From the NCBI RefSeq assembly GCF_000374005.1, contig NZ_KB893168.1, forward strand, positions 184-64,183: a DNA stretch of 64,000 bases. The letters run 5' to 3'. Shown here in pieces: positions 8,092 to 16,282 of the stretch (its first letter is position 1; each line of letters begins with the position of its first letter). This DNA comes from Kiloniella laminariae DSM 19542. GTDB taxonomy: Bacteria; Pseudomonadota; Alphaproteobacteria; Kiloniellales; Kiloniellaceae. The notes beneath the pieces are model-generated. The model made no database searches. It was not told where the DNA came from and saw nothing but the letters and a program-made list of their open reading frames with translations. The position numbers were made by a program, and so were the translations under genes.

Positions 8092-9438
8092 TTAAACATT
8101 GAGCAACAGATGTTCGCGTTCCCACGAACTGATAACTGTATGGTAATTCTGGTACTCGACCAGTTTGGTCGCACAGAGAGCTTCAACAAAGCGGTCTCCG
8201 AGTACATCCCGAATTGGCTGACATGCAATCAGCGTTGCGGCTGCATCTGAGAGATACATGGGAACACCCCGAGGCAGACCATAAGCACTGCCCGTCATTT
8301 CAGGTTGCGCTTTCAGTTTCTTTTCAATCCCCAGATAACCGCAGAGCAAACTGCCTGCGATAGCCAGATAAGGATTAACATCCGAACCACAGAGTCTGTT
8401 TTCTACCCGACGGCTTTCAGGGCTGGAATTGGGAACCCGAAGACCACAGCTGCGGTTGTCCACTCCCCAGTGGATATTGATTGGCGCTTCTTCATAGGAA
8501 AAACGACGATAAGAATTGATATTCGGTGCAAAAAACAATGTCGCAGCCCCGGCGTAATGCTGCAGACCCGCAATAAAGTTTCCAAACAGTGGCGATGCAT
8601 TACCCTGTTCATCGGTGAAAATATTCTTGCCGGTTTTGACATCAAGAACCGAGTGGTGAACATGCATGGAGCTGCCCGGCTCATTTGCCATCGGTTTGGC
8701 CATGAAAGTTGCATAGATATCATGGGCAAGAGCCGTCTGGCGCACAGTTCTCTTGAACAGGAAAACCTGATCTGCCAGTGACAGCGGATCCCCATGAAGG
8801 AAGTTGATCTCGATCTGCGCTGCCCCGGCTTCGTGGTTCAGAGTATCGATATCCAGTCCCTGTGCGTCACAATAGTCATAGACATCCTCGAACACCGGGT
8901 CGAATTCGTTCACAGCATCAATGCCATAACATTGACGGGCTGTTTCTGGGCGACCGTTTTTACCAATAGGTGGCACTAGCGGAAGGTCCGGATCGATGTT
9001 CTTCTGTACCAGATAAAACTCAAGCTCGGGGGCAATGATCGGTTGCCATCCCTTTGCCTCATAAAGCTTGAGAACCGTGCGAAGGATCTGACGGGCGTAA
9101 ATATCAACAGGACGTCCATCAGGATAAACACAGTCACAGATCACCTGGGCGGTAGGTTCTTTATACCAGGGGACCGGGCGGATGGTTGTCAGGTCGGGCT
9201 CAAGGATAACATCCCGATCCACTATGTCGACCCAGGTGTCTTCTTCTGGAAACTCGCCTGTGACAGTTTGTGTAAAGATGCTCTCGGGCAGACGGTGTCC
9301 CTGACTGCCAATCCCGCGCAGGAATTTCTCGGTTGGCAGGATCTTACCGCGAGGCACTCCGGAAATATCCGGAATCATACACTCCACCTCAGTAATCCGG
9401 CGATCCTTGCACCATTTTTCCAATTCCTCAAACGTCAT
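8092..9438 (-). CDS. puuA: gamma-glutamylpolyamine synthetase (PuuA/SpuB type)
   Basis: A 448-residue glutamine-synthetase-fold ligase that would join glutamate to putrescine or another amine at the expense of ATP. Metal and ATP motifs of the family are visible: PELEFYL (about residue 140), the GSSMHVHHS histidine motif (about 265), and NRSCGLRVPNSS with RVENRL near 350. It is too short and divergent for a housekeeping GlnA, and lacks the adenylylation tyrosine region. AGGTG precedes the ATG. It sits in the polyamine operon between puuD and spuC, the spuB position. A second paralogue starts divergently at 10513. Confidence 0.87.
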   Translation of the reverse strand: MTFEELEKWCKDRRITEVECMIPDISGVPRGKILPTEKFLRGIGSQGHRLPESIFTQTVTGEFPEEDTWVDIVDRDVILEPDLTTIRPVPWYKEPTAQVICDCVYPDGRPVDIYARQILRTVLKLYEAKGWQPIIAPELEFYLVQKNIDPDLPLVPPIGKNGRPETARQCYGIDAVNEFDPVFEDVYDYCDAQGLDIDTLNHEAGAAQIEINFLHGDPLSLADQVFLFKRTVRQTALAHDIYATFMAKPMANEPGSSMHVHHSVLDVKTGKNIFTDEQGNASPLFGNFIAGLQHYAGAATLFFAPNINSYRRFSYEEAPINIHWGVDNRSCGLRVPNSSPESRRVENRLCGSDVNPYLAIAGSLLCGYLGIEKKLKAQPEMTGSAYGLPRGVPMYLSDAAATLIACQPIRDVLGDRFVEALCATKLVEYQNYHTVISSWEREHLLLNV

Positions 9439-9465
9439 AATTCACCTGTTGTGTTTTGTTTGTCG

Positions 9466-10236
9466 TCAAACTTGCCGGTGGTTCGCCCGTTCCCGGCAAG
9501 CCTCTCCAAAAGCCGAGAATATCGCATTGGAGAGTTCATTATCACTGACATTCCATTCCGGGTGCCACTGCACTGCCAGTGCAAATGCAGAAGCCCCGGA
9601 AACACTGACGGCTTCAACTAACCCGTCTGGGGCATAAGCTTCTGCAAGCAGCCCCTCCCCAAGGCGATTCACACCCTGCGCATGCACAGAGTTTACCTGA
9701 ACCTTGTTTGTTTTGATGAGATTAAAAAGTCTGCCATCCGGTGCAAGTTCAATTTCGTGAGCCAAAGCAAACCGATCAGCAATCGGTGCGTCATAATCGG
9801 CTCTATGGTCCATTTTTCCCGGCACATCCTGCACTTTTTGATGAAGGGTACCCCCCAAAACAACGTTAAGCTCTTGAAAACCCCGACAAATTGCCAGAAA
9901 CGGGATCTTTTTATCAAGTGCCTTTTGGATCAAAGGCAGTGTGGTGGCATCCCGGGCCGGATCATGAAGGGTTCCTTGTTCACTGGGGGGCGCCCCATAG
10001 AGGCCGGGCTCTACATTTGAAGGGCTGCCTGTAAAAAGAAGACCGTCAATCTGTTCCAGTAATTCGTCGCTATCCAGCCTGTCCCCCAAAGAGGGAATAC
10101 CAAGAGGAATGGCTTTGGAAACAAAAGCCACAGCTTCGGAATAATACCTGCTGACACTGTCATATTCGTTGCCGTTACGGGATGTTCGGCAGGTTGATAT
10201 GCCAATGACAGCTTTTCTTGAACGCATGGGATGCAT
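9466..10236 (-). CDS. puuD: gamma-glutamyl-GABA hydrolase (PuuD/SpuA)
   Basis: A 256-residue class I glutamine-amidotransferase-like hydrolase, expected to release GABA from gamma-glutamyl-GABA at the end of the glutamylated putrescine route. The nucleophile cysteine is in FLAICRGFQELNV, and the partner His/Glu in VQWHPEWN. It is the first gene of the leftward polyamine operon, 27 bp before puuA. Two ATGs (10236, 10227) are possible. GGAG is only 2 nt from the first and 11 nt from the second, so the exact start is open. Confidence 0.87.
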   Translation of the reverse strand: MHPMRSRKAVIGISTCRTSRNGNEYDSVSRYYSEAVAFVSKAIPLGIPSLGDRLDSDELLEQIDGLLFTGSPSNVEPGLYGAPPSEQGTLHDPARDATTLPLIQKALDKKIPFLAICRGFQELNVVLGGTLHQKVQDVPGKMDHRADYDAPIADRFALAHEIELAPDGRLFNLIKTNKVQVNSVHAQGVNRLGEGLLAEAYAPDGLVEAVSVSGASAFALAVQWHPEWNVSDNELSNAIFSAFGEACRERANHRQV

Positions 10237-10447
10237 GACTCCAAAACGCGATGATCGTTATTTTGAACAAATGATAGAGCTGATTTTTACGAAAGAGAAC
10301 TAAAAAAAGAAATTATAATTCAATTTTTTTACAAAAAACAAATATTGTTATTTATTATCATGCAATTAAATGTGTGTAAAAAATATAGAACGGGCATGGT
10401 GATTTGTTGGTTATTCAAGAATTGTAGTTCTTTTTTTTTAACATCTC

Positions 10448-10478
10448 TTGACAAGGTAAGCTCAGGAATGAGCATAAT
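10448..10478 (+). promoter_or_regulatory. candidate promoter of the second puuA operon
   Basis: A perfect TTGACA (10448-10453) is followed by CATAAT (10473-10478), with a long 19-bp spacer. The surrounding divergent region 10237-10512 is strongly AT-rich (several A/T runs), fitting a regulatory region for both polyamine operons and binding by the PuuR-like protein at 13181. The promoter would exclude the open frame upstream of the ATG at 10513. Confidence 0.4.
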
Positions 10479-10512
10479 TTACCGAGTTTCGTACCCAAAG
10501 GCGATAAATAAA

Positions 10513-11898
10513 ATGAACACGACAACAGATCAAAATTCTGAACACATTACCTTTCTTGAGGAGCATCCTGAGATCGGCCTGATTGAACTGCTGATCGCAG
10601 ATGGCAATGGTATCTTACGCGGCAAACGGATTACCCGCGACAAGCTGGCTGCTGTATATGAAGAAGGAATTTTGCTGCCCGGGTCCATTTTCTGTCTGGA
10701 TACCACTGGCGCCAACGTGGAAGGTGTTGGCCTGATATGGCGTGACGGGGATGCCGATCGGGTGTGTCGGGTCGTTCCCGGGACACTAAAACCTGTCCCT
10801 TGGCACCGCAAGGGCTTGGCCCAGGTATTACTGACAATGCATGAAGAGGACGGCGAGCCCTTCTTTGCAGAGCCACGACATGTTTTGCAAAACCTTATCG
10901 ACCGCTTCACAAAAATGGGACTCAAGCCGGTAACGGCCGTCGAACTGGAGTTCTACCTGATCGACAAGAACAGAACACCTGCCGGACACCCCCAACCGCC
11001 GATTTCTCCGATATCCGGTTTGCGCCATGATTCCCCTGCTGTTTATGGCATTGATGAACTGTATGATTACGATGATTTTATTGATGAAGTTGCCGCAACA
11101 GCCAAGGCTCAGGGGATTCCTGCAGACACGATGGTTGCCGAATATGCTCCCGGGCAGTATGAGGTCAACCTTCATCATGTTGATGACCCCCTGCTCGCCT
11201 GTGATCAGGCAATTTTGCTGAAAAGACTTATCAAACACGTCGCTCAACGTCATGACATGGAAGCAACTTTCATGGCGAAGCCCTATACCGCAGAATCTGG
11301 GAACGGAACCCATATCCACGTCAGCCTGCTGGATGAAAACGGCAAGAATGTTTTCCAGGGCCCCGGACTGCATGGCGAAGAGCGCTTAAGTGACGAGATC
11401 AAATGGGCGATGGGGGGAATGAATGCCTCTATGGTCGAATCAATGGCCTTGCTTGCCCCCAATGCCAACTCCTACAGACGCTTTCAGCTTGGATCCTATG
11501 CCCCCCACACACCTTGCTGGGGGATCAACAACAGAACAGTTGCTTTGCGCATCCCTGCAGGACATCCCTCTGCAACACGTATCGAGCACAGGGTTGCTGG
11601 TGCCGACGCCAGCCCCCATCTTGTCATGTCAGCTGTTCTGGCAGGAATTCTCTATGGCCTTGAGAACAAAATTGATCCAGGGCCACGGATCAAAGGAAAT
11701 GCGTACGAACAGTTGGAAACCACCCTGCCGATTATCTGGCCCGATGCGATTGATGCCTTTGAAAGCGCAACGATCCTCCCGGAATACCTCGGCAAGGAAT
11801 ATTGTGAGATTTTCACGATGTGCAGGCGTGCAGAAAGACAGCGGTTTAACAGTCTGATTTCTCCTGTTGAATTTGACTGGTATCTCAGGACAGTGTGA
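10513..11898 (+). CDS. gamma-glutamylpolyamine synthetase, second copy (SpuI/PuuA type)
   Basis: A 461-residue glutamine-synthetase-family ligase. It has LIADGNGILRGKRI near the N-terminus, VELEFYLIDKN, the GNGTHIHVSLLD histidine motif, and NRTVALRIPAGHPSATRIEH, all as in PuuA/SpuI. The frame is open to 10345, but the upstream part is low-complexity AT-rich leader and the family start matches MNTTTDQN at 10513. It heads the rightward operon, with the oxidase starting 5 bp after its stop. The paralogue at 8092-9438 probably handles a different amine or growth condition. Confidence 0.86.
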   Translation: MNTTTDQNSEHITFLEEHPEIGLIELLIADGNGILRGKRITRDKLAAVYEEGILLPGSIFCLDTTGANVEGVGLIWRDGDADRVCRVVPGTLKPVPWHRKGLAQVLLTMHEEDGEPFFAEPRHVLQNLIDRFTKMGLKPVTAVELEFYLIDKNRTPAGHPQPPISPISGLRHDSPAVYGIDELYDYDDFIDEVAATAKAQGIPADTMVAEYAPGQYEVNLHHVDDPLLACDQAILLKRLIKHVAQRHDMEATFMAKPYTAESGNGTHIHVSLLDENGKNVFQGPGLHGEERLSDEIKWAMGGMNASMVESMALLAPNANSYRRFQLGSYAPHTPCWGINNRTVALRIPAGHPSATRIEHRVAGADASPHLVMSAVLAGILYGLENKIDPGPRIKGNAYEQLETTLPIIWPDAIDAFESATILPEYLGKEYCEIFTMCRRAERQRFNSLISPVEFDWYLRTV

Positions 11899-11902
11899 CA
11901 AC

Positions 11903-13177
11903 ATGAGCCACGACCATATCAATTCCTATTACAGCGCAAGTATGAACCCTGCCCCGCTTCGCCCTACTCTGGAAGGGGAGCATGACTGCGATGTCTGTGT
12001 TGTGGGTGGAGGCATGACAGGAACCTCGGCTGCCCTTCATCTTGCAGAAAAAGGCTACCGGGTTATCTTGCTTGAAGGCAATTGCATATCCTGGGGTGCA
12101 TCGGGGCGCAGTGGCGGCCAGATGATTATCGGCTACAACCAGTCCTATCAGGACATGATCAAGATGCTCGGGCGTGATGATGCCCAGAAATTGTGGACCA
12201 TGGGGGAAGAAGCCATGGATCTGGCAAGGGACACCATTGCCAAACACAATATTGAGTGTGATCTGGCCTCTGGTCATTATCATGTCGCAACCAAGCAGCG
12301 ACATATAGATGATTTACAGGAATATGCTGACGATCTGGAAAGCGCTGGCTACAAGGGGTGCGAATTGCTCGACCGGACGGCGATAAGAACAAAAATCGCC
12401 AGCGATCGGTACCTTGCCGGTGTTTTTGATCCCAGAGGTGGACATCTTCACCCGCTCAATTACACTTTAGGTCTTGCCTCGGCTGCTGAAAATGCAGGGG
12501 CTGTTATTTATGAGAACAGCCGGGTTATCAAGATTACGCATGGAAGTTCTCCCCGGGTTTATACAGACAAGGGCACTGTCCGGTGCAAACATGTCGCGCT
12601 TTGTGCCAATGCTTATCTTGATGGCCTGGAGCAGCAGATTGACAGGAAGATTATGCCTGTCGGCACCTATATTTTGGCAACTGATCCCTTTAGCAAGGAA
12701 GAAGCTGAAGAGCTTATTTCTGGTAACGCTGCTGTCGCTGATATTCTTTTTGTGCTGAACTATTATCGTTTTTCCGGTGACCGTCGACTTCTGTTTGGCG
12801 GCAAGGTCAGTTATTCCGGCAAAGACCCGGCTGATATCGGCAGGGCCATGCAAAAAACCATGCTGGAGTATTTCCCACAACTTGCGCATAAGAAGGTTGA
12901 CTATGCCTGGGGTGGAAATGTTGCCATAACTGTCAATCGCCTGCCTCATTTTGGTAAAATCAGCTCTTCTACTTATTTTGCGCACGGTTTTTCTGGCCAC
13001 GGTGTTGTGCTTACCGGGCTTGCTGGTAAATTGATCGCTGAAAGTATTGCTGGAGATGCCGAACGGTTTGATGTTTTTGCCCGTATTCCTCACCGGACGT
13101 TTCCTGGTGGGAAATTGATGCGAACTCCAGCTCTTGCCCTCGCCATGACCTATTATCGACTGAGAGATCTGTTATAA
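11903..13177 (+). CDS. puuB: gamma-glutamylputrescine oxidase-like FAD enzyme (PuuB)
   Basis: A 424-residue FAD-dependent amine oxidase of the DAO family. The dinucleotide-binding motif VCVVGGGMTGTSAALHLAEK (about residues 35-55) and the WGASGRSGGQ motif of GlcB/PuuB-type enzymes are clear. GFSGHGVVLTGLAGKLIAE near the C-terminus is the second FAD contact. Expected reaction: gamma-glutamylputrescine + O2 to gamma-glutamyl-aminobutyraldehyde, NH3 and H2O2. The ATG at 11903, 4 nt after the ligase stop, gives the family N-terminus MSHDHINSYYSAS. Context with ligase and PuuR-like regulator makes the assignment firm at the family level. Confidence 0.88.
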   Translation: MSHDHINSYYSASMNPAPLRPTLEGEHDCDVCVVGGGMTGTSAALHLAEKGYRVILLEGNCISWGASGRSGGQMIIGYNQSYQDMIKMLGRDDAQKLWTMGEEAMDLARDTIAKHNIECDLASGHYHVATKQRHIDDLQEYADDLESAGYKGCELLDRTAIRTKIASDRYLAGVFDPRGGHLHPLNYTLGLASAAENAGAVIYENSRVIKITHGSSPRVYTDKGTVRCKHVALCANAYLDGLEQQIDRKIMPVGTYILATDPFSKEEAEELISGNAAVADILFVLNYYRFSGDRRLLFGGKVSYSGKDPADIGRAMQKTMLEYFPQLAHKKVDYAWGGNVAITVNRLPHFGKISSSTYFAHGFSGHGVVLTGLAGKLIAESIAGDAERFDVFARIPHRTFPGGKLMRTPALALAMTYYRLRDLL

Positions 13178-13180
13178 AAT

Positions 13181-13768
13181 ATGGATAGTAATGCTTTAGC
13201 CAAGGATGGACCGCGAAATATGACCACGAGTGTTGGAATTCGATTAAAGGCCTTGCGGGAAATACACGGGCTTTCTCAGCGTGAGCTGGCCCGCAGGGCC
13301 GGTGTTACCAACTCGGCAATTTCGATGATCGAGCAGGAGCGGGTCAGTCCTTCTATCGATTCCCTGTCCAAGGTTCTTTCAGGCTTTCCAATTACCATGA
13401 TCGAGTTCTTTACCATGGAGCCCGAGCAGGAAGACAAGATCTTTTATAGCAAGGATGAATTGGTCGAGATGTCCGACGGCACCATGTCTGTAAGACTGGT
13501 CGGGGCGAACAGAAAAAATAGGCAAATGCGTGTCCTGCATGAAAAATACCCCCCGAATGGCACGACGGGGGATAAAATGATTGTCCAGCCCGGTGAAGAA
13601 GCCGGGGTAATCATTCGCGGACAGCTTGAAATTACTGTGGGAACTGATGTAAAGGTTCTCTCTGCTGGTGAGGCCTATTATTTCAGTGCTGAAATCCCGC
13701 ATCGTTTTCGGAATATCGGGGATGAAGAGTGTGAAGTGGTCAGTGCTGCCACCCCTCCCTCTTTCTAG
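13181..13768 (+). CDS. puuR: XRE-cupin transcriptional regulator, PuuR-like
   Basis: A 195-residue cytoplasmic regulator. It has an N-terminal helix-turn-helix (about 18-72; GLSQRELARRAGVTNSAISM) and a C-terminal cupin (about 120-190; GDKMIVQPGEEAGVIIRGQ, EIPHRFRN), as in the putrescine repressor PuuR. It starts 3 bp after puuB, so it is co-transcribed with its likely targets. ATG at 13220 (MTTSVGIRLK) has a slightly better spaced GGA and is an alternative start. Its cupin probably senses putrescine or a glutamylated intermediate. Confidence 0.85.
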   Translation: MDSNALAKDGPRNMTTSVGIRLKALREIHGLSQRELARRAGVTNSAISMIEQERVSPSIDSLSKVLSGFPITMIEFFTMEPEQEDKIFYSKDELVEMSDGTMSVRLVGANRKNRQMRVLHEKYPPNGTTGDKMIVQPGEEAGVIIRGQLEITVGTDVKVLSAGEAYYFSAEIPHRFRNIGDEECEVVSAATPPSF

Positions 13769-13884
13769 CTGGTACCCGATAAAAGAGAGGATCTCTTGTC
13801 TCCTCGTTTATGGACAAGATCAATCCTCCACCAGGGGGAAACCGCGCCCGATGATAACTTAATTCGACCTGGAGAATTAAAAAT

Positions 13885-14856
13885 ATGACAGAAATTTCTG
13901 GTGTAAATTCCGCCGGCGACAACGCCTTTACGGCCAAGAGCCTCTATGGAACTGACGTTGAGCCCATGTATTCCGGCGCAACCAGTTTCATGCGCCGAAA
14001 ATACACCCGTGACCTGGCAGAAGCAGATGTTGCCATTTCCGGTATTCCCTATGACTGTGCAGTAACGGGACGCTCAGGCACACGACTTGGTCCGCAGGCT
14101 GTGCGACGCGCATCTTCCAACCTCTCCTGGGCCCCGCATTTCCCCTCTGGCCTGGATGTGTTCGAAGTTCTGGCGGTGGCAGATTATGGTGATCTGGTCC
14201 TTGATCCGGGTGAACCGATGCGTGTCCCCGAGGCAATTGAAGAGCATGCCCGCCGCATTCTTGCGACAGATACCGCCATGCTGACACTGGGCGGCGACCA
14301 CTTTGTCACTTACCCGATCCTCAAGGCACATGCGGAAAAACATGGGCAGCTTGCCCTGATCCAGATTGATGCCCACTCCGATACCTGGGAAGAAGACCAG
14401 CAGCGTATTGACCATGGCACCATGTTCTATCACGCCGCAAAACAGGGCATTATTGACCCTTCTGCTTCAGCACAGGTGGGTATACGCACCCATAACGACA
14501 AGACCCATGGTTTTAACATTCTTCATGCTCCCTGGGTGCATGAAAATGGCCCAGAAGCCGTCGTTGCTGAAATCCGTCGTATTGTCGGCAATCGCAAAGC
14601 TTATCTGACTTTTGATATTGATTGCCTTGATCCGGCCTTTGCCCCGGGCACAGGCACACCGGTCACAGGCGGACTGACTCCTCATCAGGCCCTCACCATC
14701 CTCAGGGGACTGGAAGGTCTTGATATCGTTGGCGCGGATGTGGTTGAGGTTTCCCCATCCTATGACATCAGTGATATCACGGCCTTGGCAGGTGCTACGA
14801 TGGCTTTTGAAATGCTGTATCTAATGGCGCGACGCAAGCAGCAGAAAAAAGGATAA
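13885..14856 (+). CDS. speB: agmatinase
   Basis: A 323-residue ureohydrolase converting agmatine to putrescine and urea in the cytoplasm. All manganese-ligand motifs are present: LGGDHFVTYP, IDAHSDTWEED and FDIDCLDPAFAPGTGTP. GGAG lies 10 nt before the ATG. It follows the PuuR-like gene by 116 bp and ends at a strong terminator, so it likely belongs to the same regulon and feeds putrescine into the glutamylation or transamination routes. Guanidinobutyrase or another ureohydrolase specificity cannot be excluded by eye. Confidence 0.88.
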   Translation: MTEISGVNSAGDNAFTAKSLYGTDVEPMYSGATSFMRRKYTRDLAEADVAISGIPYDCAVTGRSGTRLGPQAVRRASSNLSWAPHFPSGLDVFEVLAVADYGDLVLDPGEPMRVPEAIEEHARRILATDTAMLTLGGDHFVTYPILKAHAEKHGQLALIQIDAHSDTWEEDQQRIDHGTMFYHAAKQGIIDPSASAQVGIRTHNDKTHGFNILHAPWVHENGPEAVVAEIRRIVGNRKAYLTFDIDCLDPAFAPGTGTPVTGGLTPHQALTILRGLEGLDIVGADVVEVSPSYDISDITALAGATMAFEMLYLMARRKQQKKG

Positions 14857-14880
14857 ACTACGCAAGTTAAATGGATTAAA

Positions 14881-14917
14881 TGCAGGCAATATATCATTGT
14901 ATTGCCTGCATTTTTTT
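14881..14917 (+). terminator. intrinsic terminator after speB
   Basis: TGCAGGCAATA (14881-14891) pairs with TATTGCCTGCA (14900-14910), followed by TTTTTTT. It ends the rightward polyamine operon and separates it from the convergent Rrf2 gene. Confidence 0.88.
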
Positions 14918-14920
14918 GTT

Positions 14921-15355
14921 TCATGTGAGGCTTAGCGCACGCTGTAAATCCAGCCTGTTGTGCATAAGATCTTTGAGGGTATAACGATCAAGCACTTCAA
15001 AAAAAGCGACAATCGCTTCCCCCAAAATACCCTGTAGCTGACAATAGCCGTCAATCTGACAGCAGCCTTTCTTTTTGTCGAAGCATTCGACTATATCAAG
15101 ATTGTCTTCCATATCGCGAACAACATCTCCGAGACCAATTGTATCCGGGGCACGGGCAAGCAGCATCCCGCCGTTTTTCCCCCGGATTGTCTTGAGGTAT
15201 CCATCCTGGGAAAGCTGGTTGACGACCTTCATGAGGTGGTTACGAGAAATACTGTATCGTTCTGAAATCTCGGAAATTGTCGAAAGGCTGTCACCCTTTA
15301 ATCCGACAAAAATCAGCACCCGCAAAGAGTAGTCTGTATAGGTCGTCAATCGCAT
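14921..15355 (-). CDS. nsrR: Rrf2-family regulator, NsrR-like
   Basis: A 144-residue winged-helix regulator that starts MRLTTYTDYSLRVLIFVGLK, the typical NsrR N-terminus. DNA-binding helix: ISEISERYSISRNHLMKVVN. A cysteine cluster ECFDKKKGCCQIDGYC gives the C-x7-C-x5-C spacing of iron-sulfur-binding NsrR proteins, so it should sense nitric oxide. The frame extends eight codons upstream to 15379 with no good ribosome site; I prefer the family start at 15355. No nitrosative-stress target lies beside it, so it probably acts at distant loci. Confidence 0.82.
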   Translation of the reverse strand: MRLTTYTDYSLRVLIFVGLKGDSLSTISEISERYSISRNHLMKVVNQLSQDGYLKTIRGKNGGMLLARAPDTIGLGDVVRDMEDNLDIVECFDKKKGCCQIDGYCQLQGILGEAIVAFFEVLDRYTLKDLMHNRLDLQRALSLT

Positions 15356-15490
15356 GTGCTGTTTGGGCCCTTGTGCCATTTATCGTGTCTGGTCCACATA
15401 GTTGGATATGGGGGCAACAACGACAAGTATCAAATCAGAAAGTTATCAAGGGAGTATATTTGATCAGCTGGAGTGAGAAAACTGATCTTT

Positions 15491-16279
15491 TCAGTCGAAA
15501 ATTCTTCTGGCTTCTTTCAGCCATGATAATCCGGCTTTGGTGTCCCCTCGGGGAATGTACTCACAACCAATCCAGCCCCTGTAGGACAAGCGAGATAACT
15601 CCCTGAATATCCAGGTATAGTTTACTTCTCCTTCATCAGGCTCATGACGGTCGGGAACACTTGCAAGCTGGATGTGTTCAACATAGGACAGCTGCTGTCG
15701 GATCAGGCTGGTCAGATCCCCCTCCATAATCTGGGCATGAAAAAAGTCCAACTGCAGGCGAAGGTTTTTATAACCGAGGTTGTTAATGATCTCACGTGCC
15801 TGGGCCTGGCGGGAAAGGATATATCCTGGAAAAGATCGGGTATTGATTGGCTCGAGCAAAATAGAAACAGCGTGGGGGGCTGCCCTTTCTGCTGCATAGG
15901 CGATATTTTGTGTATAGATTTCAAAATTTTGTTCAAAAGAATGTGTTTCAGGGCAGATGCCTGCCATAACATGAATGTTCCGGCAGTCGAGGGCCCTGGC
16001 ATAGTCAAGTGCAAGATCTATCCCTTCCCGAAATTCTGTTTCTCTTCCGGGAAGTCCAGCAATACCTCTTTCCCCAAGATCCCAATTACCCGGTGGCGCA
16101 TTAAACAGAACCTGCTTCAGGTTTTCTGTATCGAGCCTGTCTTTGAGCGTTTCCGGTGACCAGGCGTAAGGAAAGAGAAACTCCACCCCTTCAAAGCCAC
16201 AGTCGCGTGCTGCTTTAAAACGTTCCAGGAAGGGCAGTTCGGTGAAAAGCATAGTCAGGTTCGCGGCAAAACGTATCAT
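15491..16279 (-). CDS. hyi: hydroxypyruvate isomerase family protein
   Basis: A 262-residue TIM-barrel sugar isomerase-like protein. It carries FLFPYAWSPETLKDRL, ILLEPINTRSFPGY with the metal-ligand glutamate, LQLDFFHAQIMEGDL, and a terminal GCEYIPRG. These match Hyi/OtnI proteins that interconvert hydroxypyruvate and tartronate semialdehyde (or 2-oxo-tetronate). It starts 3 bp after the dehydrogenase gene at 16283, so both form one operon. Without a glyoxylate carboligase neighbour, the four-carbon acid sugar (OtnI) variant is an alternative. Confidence 0.85.
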   Translation of the reverse strand: MIRFAANLTMLFTELPFLERFKAARDCGFEGVEFLFPYAWSPETLKDRLDTENLKQVLFNAPPGNWDLGERGIAGLPGRETEFREGIDLALDYARALDCRNIHVMAGICPETHSFEQNFEIYTQNIAYAAERAAPHAVSILLEPINTRSFPGYILSRQAQAREIINNLGYKNLRLQLDFFHAQIMEGDLTSLIRQQLSYVEHIQLASVPDRHEPDEGEVNYTWIFRELSRLSYRGWIGCEYIPRGDTKAGLSWLKEARRIFD

Positions 16280-16282
16280 CGA

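Noticed and set aside
10345-10512. N-terminal 56-residue extension of the second glutamylpolyamine synthetase
   Set aside because: The extension is AT-rich low-complexity sequence with a promoter-like TTGACA, and the family start is at 10513.
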